A stretch of 12,870 nt of DNA from an uncultured Oscillospiraceae bacterium. Its GTDB lineage: Bacteria; Bacillota; Clostridia; Oscillospirales; Oscillospiraceae. This document shows, piece by piece, positions 1-7,262 of this stretch. How positions within the stretch are numbered: the stretch's first letter is position 1; every line of letters begins with the position of its first letter. The position numbers were made by a program, and so were the translations under genes. A model generated the notes under the pieces. That model did not search any database and was not told the origin of the DNA. It saw nothing but the letters and a program-made list of their open reading frames with translations. The stretch covers positions 1 through 12,870 of the forward strand of contig CAAFLG010000017.1 of assembly GCA_900763705.1 (NCBI GenBank), written 5' to 3'.

Positions 1-447
1 GATCGGCAGCTTTTGTCCGCGGACAAGGGTATTGAGGCCGTCGATGCTTGAAATGCCGGTCTGGATGAACTCGTTGGGGTAGTTGCGCGCCGCGGGGTTC
101 ATCGCAAGGCCGTTGATGTCGCGATGCTCGTCGGCGATGATCGCGGGGCCGCCGTCGATGGGCTGGCCCATGCCGTTGAAGACGCGGCCCAGCATGTCGC
201 GCGACACGGCGAGCTGGAGCGGATGGCCCAAAAAGCGGATGCGCGAATCGGCGAGGTTGATGCCCGCCGACGCTTCAAACAGCTGCACGACCGCGCGGTC
301 GCCGTTGACCTCGAGCACCTTGCAGCGGCGCGTGCTGCCGTCGGAGAGGACGATCTCTGCCAGCTCGTCATACGTGACGCCCTGCACATGGTCCACGACC
401 ATCAGAGGGCCGGAAATTTCGCGGATGGTCTTATATTCACGGATCAT
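1..447 (-). CDS. ntpB: V-type ATP synthase subunit B, N-terminal part (cut by window edge)
   Basis: This is the non-catalytic B subunit of the V/A-type ATPase head, which alternates with A in the A3B3 hexamer. Translating the reverse strand from the ATG at 447 gives 149 uninterrupted codons beginning MIREYKTIREISGPLMVV and running off the window at TGISSIDGLNTLVRGQKLPI. The visible part holds the N-terminal beta-barrel (about residues 1-75, with GPLMVVDHVQGVTYDELAEI) and the start of the nucleotide-binding domain, including GRVFNGMGQPIDGGP. The cut falls just before the family's SGSGLPHNEL loop. The start overlaps the ntpA stop by four bases (ATGA), a classic translational-coupling arrangement. 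The rest of the gene, and probably ntpD for the central stalk, should lie to the left of the window. Identification is firm from sequence and context. Confidence 0.97.
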   Translation of the reverse strand, partial: MIREYKTIREISGPLMVVDHVQGVTYDELAEIVLSDGSTRRCKVLEVNGDRAVVQLFEASAGINLADSRIRFLGHPLQLAVSRDMLGRVFNGMGQPIDGGPAIIADEHRDINGLAMNPAARNYPNEFIQTGISSIDGLNTLVRGQKLPI

Positions 448-2216
448 TCTTCCTTCTCTCCCTTCTCAGCGATCGCGGCAAGCTGCTCATCCATCTCCAC
501 GAGCAGGTTCGCGTAAGCGTCCTTATACTGATCGGCGGGAACGCCCTTGGCGCGGCCGATCTTCTCGCGCGCGGGGATGGCGAACATCTCGGCAAGGTCG
601 CCGCCGCGCTCCGCCGCGCCGCGGCAGTGCGTGTCGTACTGGCGGATGAGCGAGAGCATACGCGCCTGTCGGTCATACTCGGAATAGGCGTCGTTGTCGG
701 CAAAGGAGTTCTGCTGCAAAAAGTCCTCGCGGATCATGCGCGCGACCTCGAGGGTGATCTGGTCTTTCGCGCTGAGGGAATCCTTGCCGACGAGCTGCAC
801 GATCTCGTTGAGGTTCGATTCCTCCTGCAGCATCGCCATGGCCCACTCGCGGTTTTCGAGGAATTCGTGTCCCAGGTGCTCGCTGTACCACGGGCGCAGG
901 GAATCGAGATAGAGCGAATAGGAATTCAGCCAGTTGATGGCGGGGAAGTGACGGCGGTAGGCAAGGGACGAATCCAGCGCCCAGAAAACCTTGACGATGC
1001 GCATCGTCGCCTGCGAGACAGGCTCGGAAAGGTCGCCGCCCGGAGGCGAGACCGCGCCGACGGCGGTGAGGCTTCCCTGCCGCTCGTCGCTGCCGAGACA
1101 CTCGACCACGCCCGCGCGCTCGTAGAACTGTGCCAAACGCGAGGAAAGGTAGGCGGGGTAGCCCTCTTCGCCGGGCATCTCTTCCAAACGGCCCGACATT
1201 TCGCGCAGCGCCTCCGCCCAGCGGGAGGTCGAATCGGCGATGACCGCGACGGCGTAGCCCATGTCGCGGAAGTATTCGGCGATGGTGATGCCGGTGTAGA
1301 TGCTCGCCTCACGCGCCGCGACCGGCATATCCGAGGTGTTGGCGATCAGCACCGTGCGCTTCATCAGGCTCTCGCCCGTGCGCGGGTCGACGAGTTCCGG
1401 GAACTCGCGCAGCACGTCGGTCATCTCGTTGCCGCGCTCGCCGCAGCCGATGTAAACGACGAGATCCACGTCCGCCCACTTGGCAAGCGCGTGCTGCATG
1501 ACGGTCTTGCCGCTGCCGAACGGCCCCGGAATGGCTGCCGTGCCGCCCTTGGCGACCGGGAAGAAGGTATCCACGATGCGCTGGCCGGACTGGAGCGGCG
1601 TGACGGGCGGGTATTTCTTCATGTAGGGCCGTCCCACGCGCACGGGCCACTTCTGGAGCATCGTGAGCTCCTTCGTCTCGCCCTTGTCCGTCTCCACGAT
1701 TGCGACGGTTTCCTCCACGGTAAAGCTTCCCGAGCGGATCTCCTTCACCGTGCCGCTCATATTCGGCGGCAGCATGATCTTGTGGAGGATGGACGGCGTT
1801 TCCTGCACCGTGCCGAGCACGTCGCCGCCGATGAGGTGGTCGCCCGCCTTGGCGACGGCGGTGAAGTCCCACTTCTTCTCGCGGTCGAGCGCGGGGACCT
1901 CCTCGCCGCGCGGCAGGAAGTTGCCGCCGGTCTTCCGGCGGATGACCTCCAGCGGGCGCTGGATGCCGTCGTAAATATTCTCGATCAAACCGGGGCCGAG
2001 CTCAACAGACAGCGGCGAGCCGGTCGTCACGACCTCCGCGCCCGGGCCGAGGCCCGAGGTCTCCTCGTAGACCTGGATGGCGGCGGAGTCGCCGCTCATC
2101 GTCAGAATTTCGCCGATGAGGTGCTGCTCGCCCACGCGGACCACGTCCGCCATATTCGCTTCCGAAAGTCCCGAGGCGACGACCAGCGGGCCGGAGACTT
2201 TAACGATCTTTCCCAT
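444..2216 (-). CDS. ntpA: V-type ATP synthase catalytic subunit A
   Basis: Catalytic A subunit, 590 aa, the usual length (E. hirae NtpA is of similar size). It hydrolyses or makes ATP at the A/B interfaces of the cytoplasmic head. An N-terminal barrel (MGKIVKVSGPLVVA) is followed by the long non-homologous insertion typical of A subunits (about residues 110-190, with GDVLGTVQET and IRSGSFTVEE). The P-loop GPFGSGKT lies at about 231-238. The catalytic glutamate is in GCGERGNEM (E260), and the Walker B/arginine region is VIADSTSRWAEALRE (about 325-338). The ATG at 2216 has an AAGGAG site about 12 nt upstream, located right after the ntpG stop. It is fourth from ntpI in the order ntpC-ntpG-ntpA-ntpB and overlaps ntpB by 4 bp. 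No key residue is missing, so an active enzyme is expected. Confidence 0.99.
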   Translation of the reverse strand: MGKIVKVSGPLVVASGLSEANMADVVRVGEQHLIGEILTMSGDSAAIQVYEETSGLGPGAEVVTTGSPLSVELGPGLIENIYDGIQRPLEVIRRKTGGNFLPRGEEVPALDREKKWDFTAVAKAGDHLIGGDVLGTVQETPSILHKIMLPPNMSGTVKEIRSGSFTVEETVAIVETDKGETKELTMLQKWPVRVGRPYMKKYPPVTPLQSGQRIVDTFFPVAKGGTAAIPGPFGSGKTVMQHALAKWADVDLVVYIGCGERGNEMTDVLREFPELVDPRTGESLMKRTVLIANTSDMPVAAREASIYTGITIAEYFRDMGYAVAVIADSTSRWAEALREMSGRLEEMPGEEGYPAYLSSRLAQFYERAGVVECLGSDERQGSLTAVGAVSPPGGDLSEPVSQATMRIVKVFWALDSSLAYRRHFPAINWLNSYSLYLDSLRPWYSEHLGHEFLENREWAMAMLQEESNLNEIVQLVGKDSLSAKDQITLEVARMIREDFLQQNSFADNDAYSEYDRQARMLSLIRQYDTHCRGAAERGGDLAEMFAIPAREKIGRAKGVPADQYKDAYANLLVEMDEQLAAIAEKGEKEE

Positions 2217-2233
2217 AAGGTTTTCGCTCCTTT

Positions 2234-2542
2234 TTACAAAATGTCCGCGCCGACGGCCTTTTCCGTGGCCGTGCGAACGCCCGCCATACCGATGCCGAGG
2301 CTCCCCTCCCTGCCGGGGATGAGGATGATCGCGGGGGATAAGTCCTCGCGCCGCCGCTCGATCTCCGCGGGGATCTGCGCGGCCAGATATTCGGTGAGGT
2401 AAATGATGGCGTAGTTTTCCTTCGCCATGCGGTGGATGGCCGCCTTTGCCTGCTCGCCGTTCTCGGCGATGCAGGTCTCAAGGCCGAGAGCACGGAAGCC
2501 GAGCACGCTGTCGCGCCCGCCGATCACTGCGATCTTGTTCAT
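2234..2542 (-). CDS. ntpG: V-type ATP synthase subunit F (central stalk)
   Basis: Small central-stalk subunit of 102 aa, normal for the family. In E. hirae nomenclature the gene is ntpG; other genomes call it atpF or 'subunit F'. It begins MNKIAVIGGRDSVLGFRALG, the characteristic Rossmann-like first strand and glycine loop, and contains IIYLTEYLAAQIPAEIERRR and a PAIILIPGREGSLGIGMAGV segment near the C terminus. The protein binds subunit D in the rotating shaft and modulates ATPase activity. The Shine-Dalgarno TAAGGAGG is fused to the stop codon of ntpC (TAA at 2555-2557), leaving 12 bp between the genes. ntpA follows after 17 bp. Assignment rests on length, the N-terminal motif and its place between ntpC and ntpA. 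Confidence 0.96.
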   Translation of the reverse strand: MNKIAVIGGRDSVLGFRALGLETCIAENGEQAKAAIHRMAKENYAIIYLTEYLAAQIPAEIERRREDLSPAIILIPGREGSLGIGMAGVRTATEKAVGADIL

Positions 2543-2554
2543 CTGCCGCCCTCC

Positions 2555-3529
2555 TTACAAATAACTCAAGCGCAGGCGCGCGCGGATGTCCTCCGCGTCG
2601 AGCCCCGCGAGTTTTCCGGATAAAATGGTGCGCACAGCGGTGAATTCCGCCTCCTTCGCGCTCAGGTATCCCACGATGACCTCGGGCCCGAAGGCCGTTC
2701 TGCGCGCGCGCTGCAAATACTGCATGAGCGCATCGTCGCACGCGCGCTCAAAGGCTGTGAGGCTGCCGGACGTGAGCGAGGCGGCAAGCTCGCCCGCCGC
2801 CGAAAGCGCGCTGCCGCGCGTGAGCTCTGCAAGGCGGTCGCCGCGCGCGGTCTTGAGCTGCTCTGCCGGGATATGTCCTCCCGGCAGCAGCGCCGCGGAT
2901 AAAAGCTCCGCCGAGGCGCCCATGCGCTGCGCGCGCACAAGCGTGCGCAGGTTGATCGCGTCGATCTGCAAGGCGACATAGCCGATGAGGAAGTCGCTTT
3001 CCGTCTCTTTCGCAAGCGCGCTCATCTCTTCAAAGCAGGCCCGATCCAGCGTCAACTCCGCTGCGCGGGCGTCGCCGCCTTCGCTCTCCCGCTCCGCCTG
3101 CGCCATCGCGCGGCCCATGCGGGAAGAGAGCATCCCCCGCTCGCCGCGCAGCAATGCGAGCGCATCATAGCGTCCGCAGTCGATCACAAGGTGGGATGCA
3201 TCCTCGCCCGTGCGCTTTGCCTTGAGCGCAAGCTTTGCGTTGTGATAGTCATACTTGAGGCGGAAGATCTCCACGATGCGCTTGTCCGGCGCGAGCACCG
3301 CGACCTCGCGGTAGAGCGTCCGGCGCGCAAGGGCGAGCATTTCCTCCATATCTGCAAGCGTGCATTTCTCCGGCAGCGCATAGCCGCACTCGCCGAGCAC
3401 CTTGCAGCTTTCCTCCGCGGTGGGCGCTTCGAGCATCCGCTCGGAGAGCGCGCTTGTCAAAAGGTACGCTTCGCGCGCGTGCAGCGCCGCAGAGACCGCT
3501 GCATAATTTGTATCCCGATACTGCTGCAC
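2555..3529 (-). CDS. ntpC: V-type ATP synthase subunit C (d subunit, rotor socket)
   Basis: Subunit C/d, 324 aa, close to the usual 320-330. It is a mostly helical funnel that seats the central stalk on the membrane c ring. The N terminus (DTNYAAVSAALHAREAYLLT) matches the family pattern of an NYA...A.R.RE..LL helix. Further on, FRLKYDYHNAKLALKAK (about 109-125) is the conserved FRxxYDYHNxK segment, and the C-terminal VGYLSAKEAEFTAVRTILSG also fits the family. The start is GTG at 3529, with GGGAGGGG about 8 nt upstream in the 15-bp gap after ntpE. The next ATG is 31 codons in and would remove the conserved helix, so GTG is preferred. The low sequence conservation normal for this subunit is the only uncertainty. 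Confidence 0.95.
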   Translation of the reverse strand: MQQYRDTNYAAVSAALHAREAYLLTSALSERMLEAPTAEESCKVLGECGYALPEKCTLADMEEMLALARRTLYREVAVLAPDKRIVEIFRLKYDYHNAKLALKAKRTGEDASHLVIDCGRYDALALLRGERGMLSSRMGRAMAQAERESEGGDARAAELTLDRACFEEMSALAKETESDFLIGYVALQIDAINLRTLVRAQRMGASAELLSAALLPGGHIPAEQLKTARGDRLAELTRGSALSAAGELAASLTSGSLTAFERACDDALMQYLQRARRTAFGPEVIVGYLSAKEAEFTAVRTILSGKLAGLDAEDIRARLRLSYL

Positions 3530-3544
3530 CGCTTCTCCCCTCCC

Positions 3545-4132
3545 TTACTGTGCAAAGAGGAGCTGCGCGGCGCGGCGCTCGGTCTTCTCGCGCGAGAGCG
3601 CGAGCAGCGTTTCAAACGAGCAGTTCACATCGCACTCCCGGCTTGAGAGCAGGAAGCCCGCGCGGATGTCCGCGCTTTCGGGCGCGAGCGTGAGGCTTGT
3701 TCCAAGCTCCCGGTTTGCGCGCTCGGCGAGCGCCTGCCCGATCTCCTCGCGGTCCTTTTTAGAAAGGACGATCTCCTCTTTCCCCGTGCTTACAGCCCGC
3801 TTCAAAAGGTGCACCAGAAGATCAAGGTACTGCTCTCTCGGCATTTCGCAAAGCTGCGCGAGCGCACGCTCGTAAGCCTCTTTCAGCACTTCTTGCTGCG
3901 CGGAAAGCGCAAGCTTTCTCGTCTCCATTTCAGCCGCGGAGCAAAGGCGCTCATAGCGCTCCTGCGCCGCCTGATCGGACCGCTGCGCCGCCGCAGCGCG
4001 GTCCTGTTCTATGCGCACCTGGCACGCCTGCCGCAGTTCGGCAAGCTGGCGCTCGGTCTGCTCCCCCAATTCCTTGAGCGAGCGGGCCGCGTCCGCCTCC
4101 ATACGCGCGGTGATTTTTTCCATTCCGTTCAT
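3545..4132 (-). CDS. ntpE: V-type ATP synthase subunit E (peripheral stalk)
   Basis: Peripheral-stalk subunit E, 195 aa. With the coiled-coil G-type subunit (ntpF) it forms the stators that link the head to subunit a. The first ~95 residues are a long charged, alanine-rich helix (MNGMEKITARMEADAARSL onward). The C-terminal half is the globular head-binding domain, with the family signature AGFLLSSRECDVNCSFETLL at about 157-176. The ATG at 4132 has AAAGGCGG upstream. A second ATG three codons later is possible, but MNG.EKI is a common N terminus in clostridial homologues. The gap to ntpK is 29 bp and to ntpC 15 bp, so co-transcription is expected. Confidence 0.95.
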   Translation of the reverse strand: MNGMEKITARMEADAARSLKELGEQTERQLAELRQACQVRIEQDRAAAAQRSDQAAQERYERLCSAAEMETRKLALSAQQEVLKEAYERALAQLCEMPREQYLDLLVHLLKRAVSTGKEEIVLSKKDREEIGQALAERANRELGTSLTLAPESADIRAGFLLSSRECDVNCSFETLLALSREKTERRAAQLLFAQ

Positions 4133-4161
4133 TGCGTTTCCGCCTTTCTGTCAGCGTAGAT

Positions 4162-4647
4162 TCAGCCGATGTTGAGCAGCATCATGATCGACGCCAGAAG
4201 AGAAAGGATCGCGTAGAACTCGACCACGACGCACAGCACCATGCCCTTCGTCCAGTGCTCGGGCTGGCGGGCAAGAATGTTGATTGAACCTGCCGCCACG
4301 CGGCCCTGCGCGACCGCCGAAATGCCGCCGCCGATGGCGATGGGCATACAGGCGGCAAAGTAACGAAGGCCTTCCTGAAGGGACATATCCACATATGTGC
4401 CGTTGAACACGCCCATGCGCATCAGGCACAGAAAGCCGATGACGAGGCCGTACAGTCCCTGCGTGCCGGGGATGACCTGCAGGATCATCACCTTACCGAA
4501 TTTGCTCGGATCCTCGCACAGAAGCCCCGTGCCGGCCTCGCCGGCAAGACCCGTGCCGCGCGCGCTGCCCGCGCCGGCAAGACACACCGCAAGACCCGCG
4601 CCCAGCATACCGATGGCGCCGCCCGTCGTCAGTTCAAAGATACCCAT
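4162..4647 (-). CDS. ntpK: V-type ATP synthase subunit K (c-ring proteolipid), Na+-type
   Basis: Membrane rotor-ring subunit, 161 aa with four hydrophobic helices (about residues 10-30, 52-78, 96-122 and 135-158), i.e. the duplicated 16-kDa form found in E. hirae rather than the single hairpin. Seen in the sequence: IPGTQGLY at 59-66, AVAQG with Q114, and VVEFYAIL with E143. These correspond by position to L61, T64, Q65, Y68, Q110 and E139 of E. hirae NtpK, the residues that coordinate or stabilise Na+. Sodium coupling is therefore inferred. Only one membrane carboxylate per four-helix subunit is visible, as in NtpK. A strong AAGGAGG (4655-4661) lies 7 nt before the ATG, in keeping with the high copy number needed for a ring subunit. 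Confidence 0.97.
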   Translation of the reverse strand: MGIFELTTGGAIGMLGAGLAVCLAGAGSARGTGLAGEAGTGLLCEDPSKFGKVMILQVIPGTQGLYGLVIGFLCLMRMGVFNGTYVDMSLQEGLRYFAACMPIAIGGGISAVAQGRVAAGSINILARQPEHWTKGMVLCVVVEFYAILSLLASIMMLLNIG

Positions 4648-4681
4648 TTTTTATCCTCCTTACGGTTTTTCCGTTTTTTAT

Positions 4682-6604
4682 TTATTGCAGATCGACATAT
4701 TCCGTGTCCAGCGTCATCGGACGGAAGGGTTTTCCGCCGTCGACGTAGAACTTGTTGAAAAATTCAAGGCACTGCAATCTCAGGTCGTGCACATAGCAGC
4801 CGAGGAGATTGAGGCCGAAGTTCATCGCGTTGCCGAGCATCGAGATGATGACAAACGCCACCACATTCCCCGGCATCGCCGCGAGCATATTAAAGACCTG
4901 CGCGATCACGCTGCCGGCGAGCATCAGCGCCATCAGACGCGTGTAGGACAAAATATCGCCGAAGTAGCCCGTCACATGGTTATAGACCGAGCCGAAAACG
5001 CCCGTGAGCTTTCCCCAGCCCTTGCCCTGCACGATGGGGCCGAGCAGCACCAGCGCGCAGCCGAGGTACAGCACCGCCGTTCCCTTTTTGAGGGCTGCCA
5101 GCGCAATACCGAGGAATACGAGCCACCATGTGATCTCTTCAAAAAAGGCATCGAGGAATTTCTTCCGCTTGCACTTTTCGATGAGGCTGATGGCCATACC
5201 GGTCACGATCTGCACCATGCCGAGCGCCATCGAACCGATCAGGATCATCGTCAAATCGTCGAGCGGGTCAAAGAGCTTTGGCAGCACAAAGACCGTGCCA
5301 GGGCTGACGATGGCGACGAGCTGCGTGAGAAAGTCGCCGAAAAAGCCGCCGGTCATCGCGCCCACGATGAAGGTGCTGAGACCGCAGAGGCCAAGCAGGC
5401 TGAACAGCTCTCCGCTCGTTCCCTTGGGGCGGTACTTTTTGCTGATGATGACCGAGGCGATCATCATTAAGAGTCCGTAGCCCATGTCCGCCATCATGAT
5501 GCCGTAGAACAAAATGAAAAATGGCGCCATCAGCGGATTCGGGTCGAGCGTGCCGTAGGCCGGGAGGGAATACATCTCCGTCACCATGTTGAGCGGGCGC
5601 GTGAGCTTGTTGTTTTTAAGCTGTACGGGCACCTTCGGGTACTCTTCCTCCGTCGGATCGCGCATTTCGGTCGCGCAGGTGAAGGGGGCGAGCGTTTTCT
5701 CAAGCTCTTCGCAGCGCTCGGCGGGCAGCCATCCCTCCAACAGGAAGGCGCGGTCCGTCTCGACGAGGCGGCTCTTCGCCTCCTCGCGCCGCAGCGTGAT
5801 CGCGGCGCGGTCGCTCGCTTCCAAAAGCGCCTCCCGTTTGCCGCCGAGCGACGCGATGCGCTGCTCGATCTCCTCCCGTTCCTTTCGGAGCGCGTTCAGG
5901 CGCGCCTGCGCAGCCGCGTCGATCTCCTTGGCCGTACCCTGCAAGCCGCGAAAGCTCACCGGGGAAAAGCCGATCTCGCGCAGCGCCGTCATCGCTGCTT
6001 CGTTCACGCTCTCATGGCAGGCGATAAAGAGATAGCGCAGCGAGCGGTCGGCCGAAGCCTCGCGCCAGAGGGCAAGCCCGTCAAATGCCGCGCACGCGGC
6101 GTTCAGCGCTTCATCCGTCACCGCCGCGTTCACCGTGCCGAGCGTCACGCACAGCGTGCCGTCCTCCTGCTCGAGCGGTACGTCGAGCGTCAGCCACGGT
6201 GCAAGAGAGACGCGCAGCGTCTCTTCCTTTGCCCGCTCGCTCTCGATCTCGCCGAGGCGGCGCTGCATGGCGTTCAGCGCATCCGCTGTATTCTTTGCCT
6301 CCCGCGCGCTCTCCTCGCTGAAAAATTCCTTGCGCGCAACGCTCGCCCGCTTTCGGAAGAGTCCCTTTTTCTCGGGTGCGCAGCGATCCAGCGCCGCAAG
6401 CGCCGCGCGGCAGGACCGCGCGCTCTCCTGCGCGGAAAGGAGCGCTTTATCGTCCGGGCGGGCAAAGCCCTCGTGCAGCGCATCCTCTGCGCCGTCCACG
6501 CCGGAGATCTCCACACATCCCATGTCCTGCATGGCCCGGAGCAGCGCTTCGCGCTCGCTCTCAAGCCCCACAAGACGCAGATGTTTCATTGTTACGATTG
6601 CCAT
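4682..6604 (-). CDS. ntpI: V-type ATP synthase subunit I (membrane a subunit)
   Basis: Stator membrane subunit a, 640 aa from the chosen start. The N-terminal ~340 residues are cytosolic, with long coiled-coil stretches (for example about 230-285). The rest is a multi-helix membrane domain beginning near GTLDPNPLMAPFFILFYGIM. The essential ion-path arginines are present: R556 in DILSYTRLMALMLAG and R609 in HDLRLQCLEFF, equivalent to E. hirae R573 and R629. The reading frame is open for 10 more codons upstream, but MAIVTMKHLRLVGL matches the normal family N terminus, so the ATG at 6604 is used. It overlaps the end of ntpF by 13 bp. A further in-frame ATG sits 2 nt after the ntpF stop, so translational coupling or restart is likely. 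Confidence 0.97.
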   Translation of the reverse strand: MAIVTMKHLRLVGLESEREALLRAMQDMGCVEISGVDGAEDALHEGFARPDDKALLSAQESARSCRAALAALDRCAPEKKGLFRKRASVARKEFFSEESAREAKNTADALNAMQRRLGEIESERAKEETLRVSLAPWLTLDVPLEQEDGTLCVTLGTVNAAVTDEALNAACAAFDGLALWREASADRSLRYLFIACHESVNEAAMTALREIGFSPVSFRGLQGTAKEIDAAAQARLNALRKEREEIEQRIASLGGKREALLEASDRAAITLRREEAKSRLVETDRAFLLEGWLPAERCEELEKTLAPFTCATEMRDPTEEEYPKVPVQLKNNKLTRPLNMVTEMYSLPAYGTLDPNPLMAPFFILFYGIMMADMGYGLLMMIASVIISKKYRPKGTSGELFSLLGLCGLSTFIVGAMTGGFFGDFLTQLVAIVSPGTVFVLPKLFDPLDDLTMILIGSMALGMVQIVTGMAISLIEKCKRKKFLDAFFEEITWWLVFLGIALAALKKGTAVLYLGCALVLLGPIVQGKGWGKLTGVFGSVYNHVTGYFGDILSYTRLMALMLAGSVIAQVFNMLAAMPGNVVAFVIISMLGNAMNFGLNLLGCYVHDLRLQCLEFFNKFYVDGGKPFRPMTLDTEYVDLQ

Positions 6605-6918
6605 TCGTTTCTCACAACCTCTTCTGCGATCCACTGTGCCGCGCGATCAAGCTTTTCGCGCGCCGCCTGCTGCATCTTCTCACATTCCCCGCGCGATCTC
6701 AAAAGGATCTCGTCCGCCTGCCGCTGTGCGCGCTGCTCGGCGTCCGCCATCTTCTGCCGCGCTTCCACATCGCAGTTGCGGCGGTTATCCTCGATCTGGC
6801 GTGCACAGGCCCGCTGCTCTACGGCGATGCGCTTTTTCGCTTCCGCCTGTGCCTCGGCGTATTGCTCCGCAAGCCGTTTTTCCAATTCCTGCACGGCAAG
6901 CAATTCTTCCATTGCCAT
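6592..6918 (-). CDS. ntpF: V-type ATP synthase coiled-coil stalk subunit (G/H type)
   Basis: First gene of the ATPase operon, 108 aa from the chosen start. It is almost entirely a charged helix rich in A, E, Q, R and K (for example LEKRLAEQYAEAQAEAKKR), as expected for the peripheral-stalk partner of subunit E, which is ntpF in the E. hirae order ntpFIKECGAB. The frame is open 18 codons further, to an ATG at 6972. That ATG has no ribosome site and lies beside a TATAAT box, 5' of the predicted transcript start. The ATG at 6918 has AGGTGG six bases upstream and gives MAMEELLAVQELEKRL. Sequence alone would only say 'coiled coil'; the operon position makes the identification. Confidence 0.88.
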   Translation of the reverse strand: MAMEELLAVQELEKRLAEQYAEAQAEAKKRIAVEQRACARQIEDNRRNCDVEARQKMADAEQRAQRQADEILLRSRGECEKMQQAAREKLDRAAQWIAEEVVRNEWQS

Positions 6919-6924
6919 TTCGGT

Positions 6925-6930
6925 CCACCT
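6925..6930 (-). promoter_or_regulatory. Shine-Dalgarno site fixing the ntpF start
   Basis: AGGTGG on the minus strand, six bases before the ATG at 6918, inside the purine-rich run GAAGGAAGAGGTGG. It supports this start over the ATG at 6972, which has only AT-rich sequence upstream. Confidence 0.7.
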
Positions 6931-6972
6931 CTTCCTTCTCTGCGCCGGGAGCGGCGCTTCTGCTTGCTTCAT

Positions 6973-7001
6973 ATTATAGATAGCTTCGATAAATAAAGCA
7001 A
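6973..7001 (-). promoter_or_regulatory. Predicted sigma-A promoter of the ntp ATPase operon
   Basis: On the minus strand the sequence reads TTGCTT (6996-7001), a 17-bp spacer, and a perfect TATAAT (6973-6978). Transcription should begin near 6966, giving a leader of about 48 nt to the ntpF ATG at 6918. The -35 keeps only TTG of the consensus, but spacing and -10 are ideal. It is the only good promoter seen 5' of the operon. Confidence 0.75.
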
Positions 7002-7214
7002 CATTGAAATTTTTCGATAAGCGTGTTTTCTTTTGCTGTTGCTTGCTTTTTTGCGTTTACTTTTCTTTATGATAACTTTATACCATAGTTTTCCCGCCGA
7101 TTCCATGTACACTCATCCGGATTTGTACAGTATCGTCCAGTCTTTACAGTTCGTTCATACAAAGACGCTATTTTGCAAGAAAATGAATAATCTCCGTCAT
7201 TTTTAGATGGGTAA
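7002..7214. other. AT-rich intergenic stretch without a convincing gene
   Basis: This part of the 344-bp gap between ntpF and the DUF1275 gene is much richer in A and T than the surrounding genes. A 69-codon minus-strand frame crosses it but starts inside the end of the DUF1275 gene, runs through the hairpin at 7215-7248 and resembles nothing I recognise. I see no tRNA, no repeat family and no transposase remnant. A loose inverted repeat TGTAC (7106-7110) / GTACA (7125-7129) surrounds the 8-bp palindrome ATCCGGAT (7115-7122), about 105 bp upstream of the ntp -35 box. Confidence 0.5.
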
Positions 7215-7248
7215 AGAGCGGTGACCGCATTTTTCGGGTCACCGCTCT
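7215..7248 (-). terminator. Hairpin after the DUF1275 gene, probable terminator
   Basis: A perfect 12-bp stem, AGAGCGGTGACC (7215-7226) paired with GGTCACCGCTCT (7237-7248), encloses a 10-nt loop. It begins 14 nt past the stop codon of the minus-strand DUF1275 gene. The T-run that follows on the minus strand is poor (TTTACCC), so termination may be incomplete or factor-assisted. Its position between two minus-strand genes suits a terminator or a 3'-end stabiliser. Confidence 0.6.
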
Positions 7249-7262
7249 GCAAAAAGTCGGAT

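Noticed and set aside
627..2402. A 591-codon open frame on the plus strand opposite ntpA
   Set aside because: Same antisense artefact of GC-rich codon use. ntpA on the other strand has full catalytic motifs and a ribosome site.
4397..5470. A 357-codon plus-strand frame opposite ntpI and ntpK
   Set aside because: Histidine/aspartate/arginine-rich antisense translation with no domain. It crosses the ntpI-ntpK boundary and has no promoter or ribosome site.
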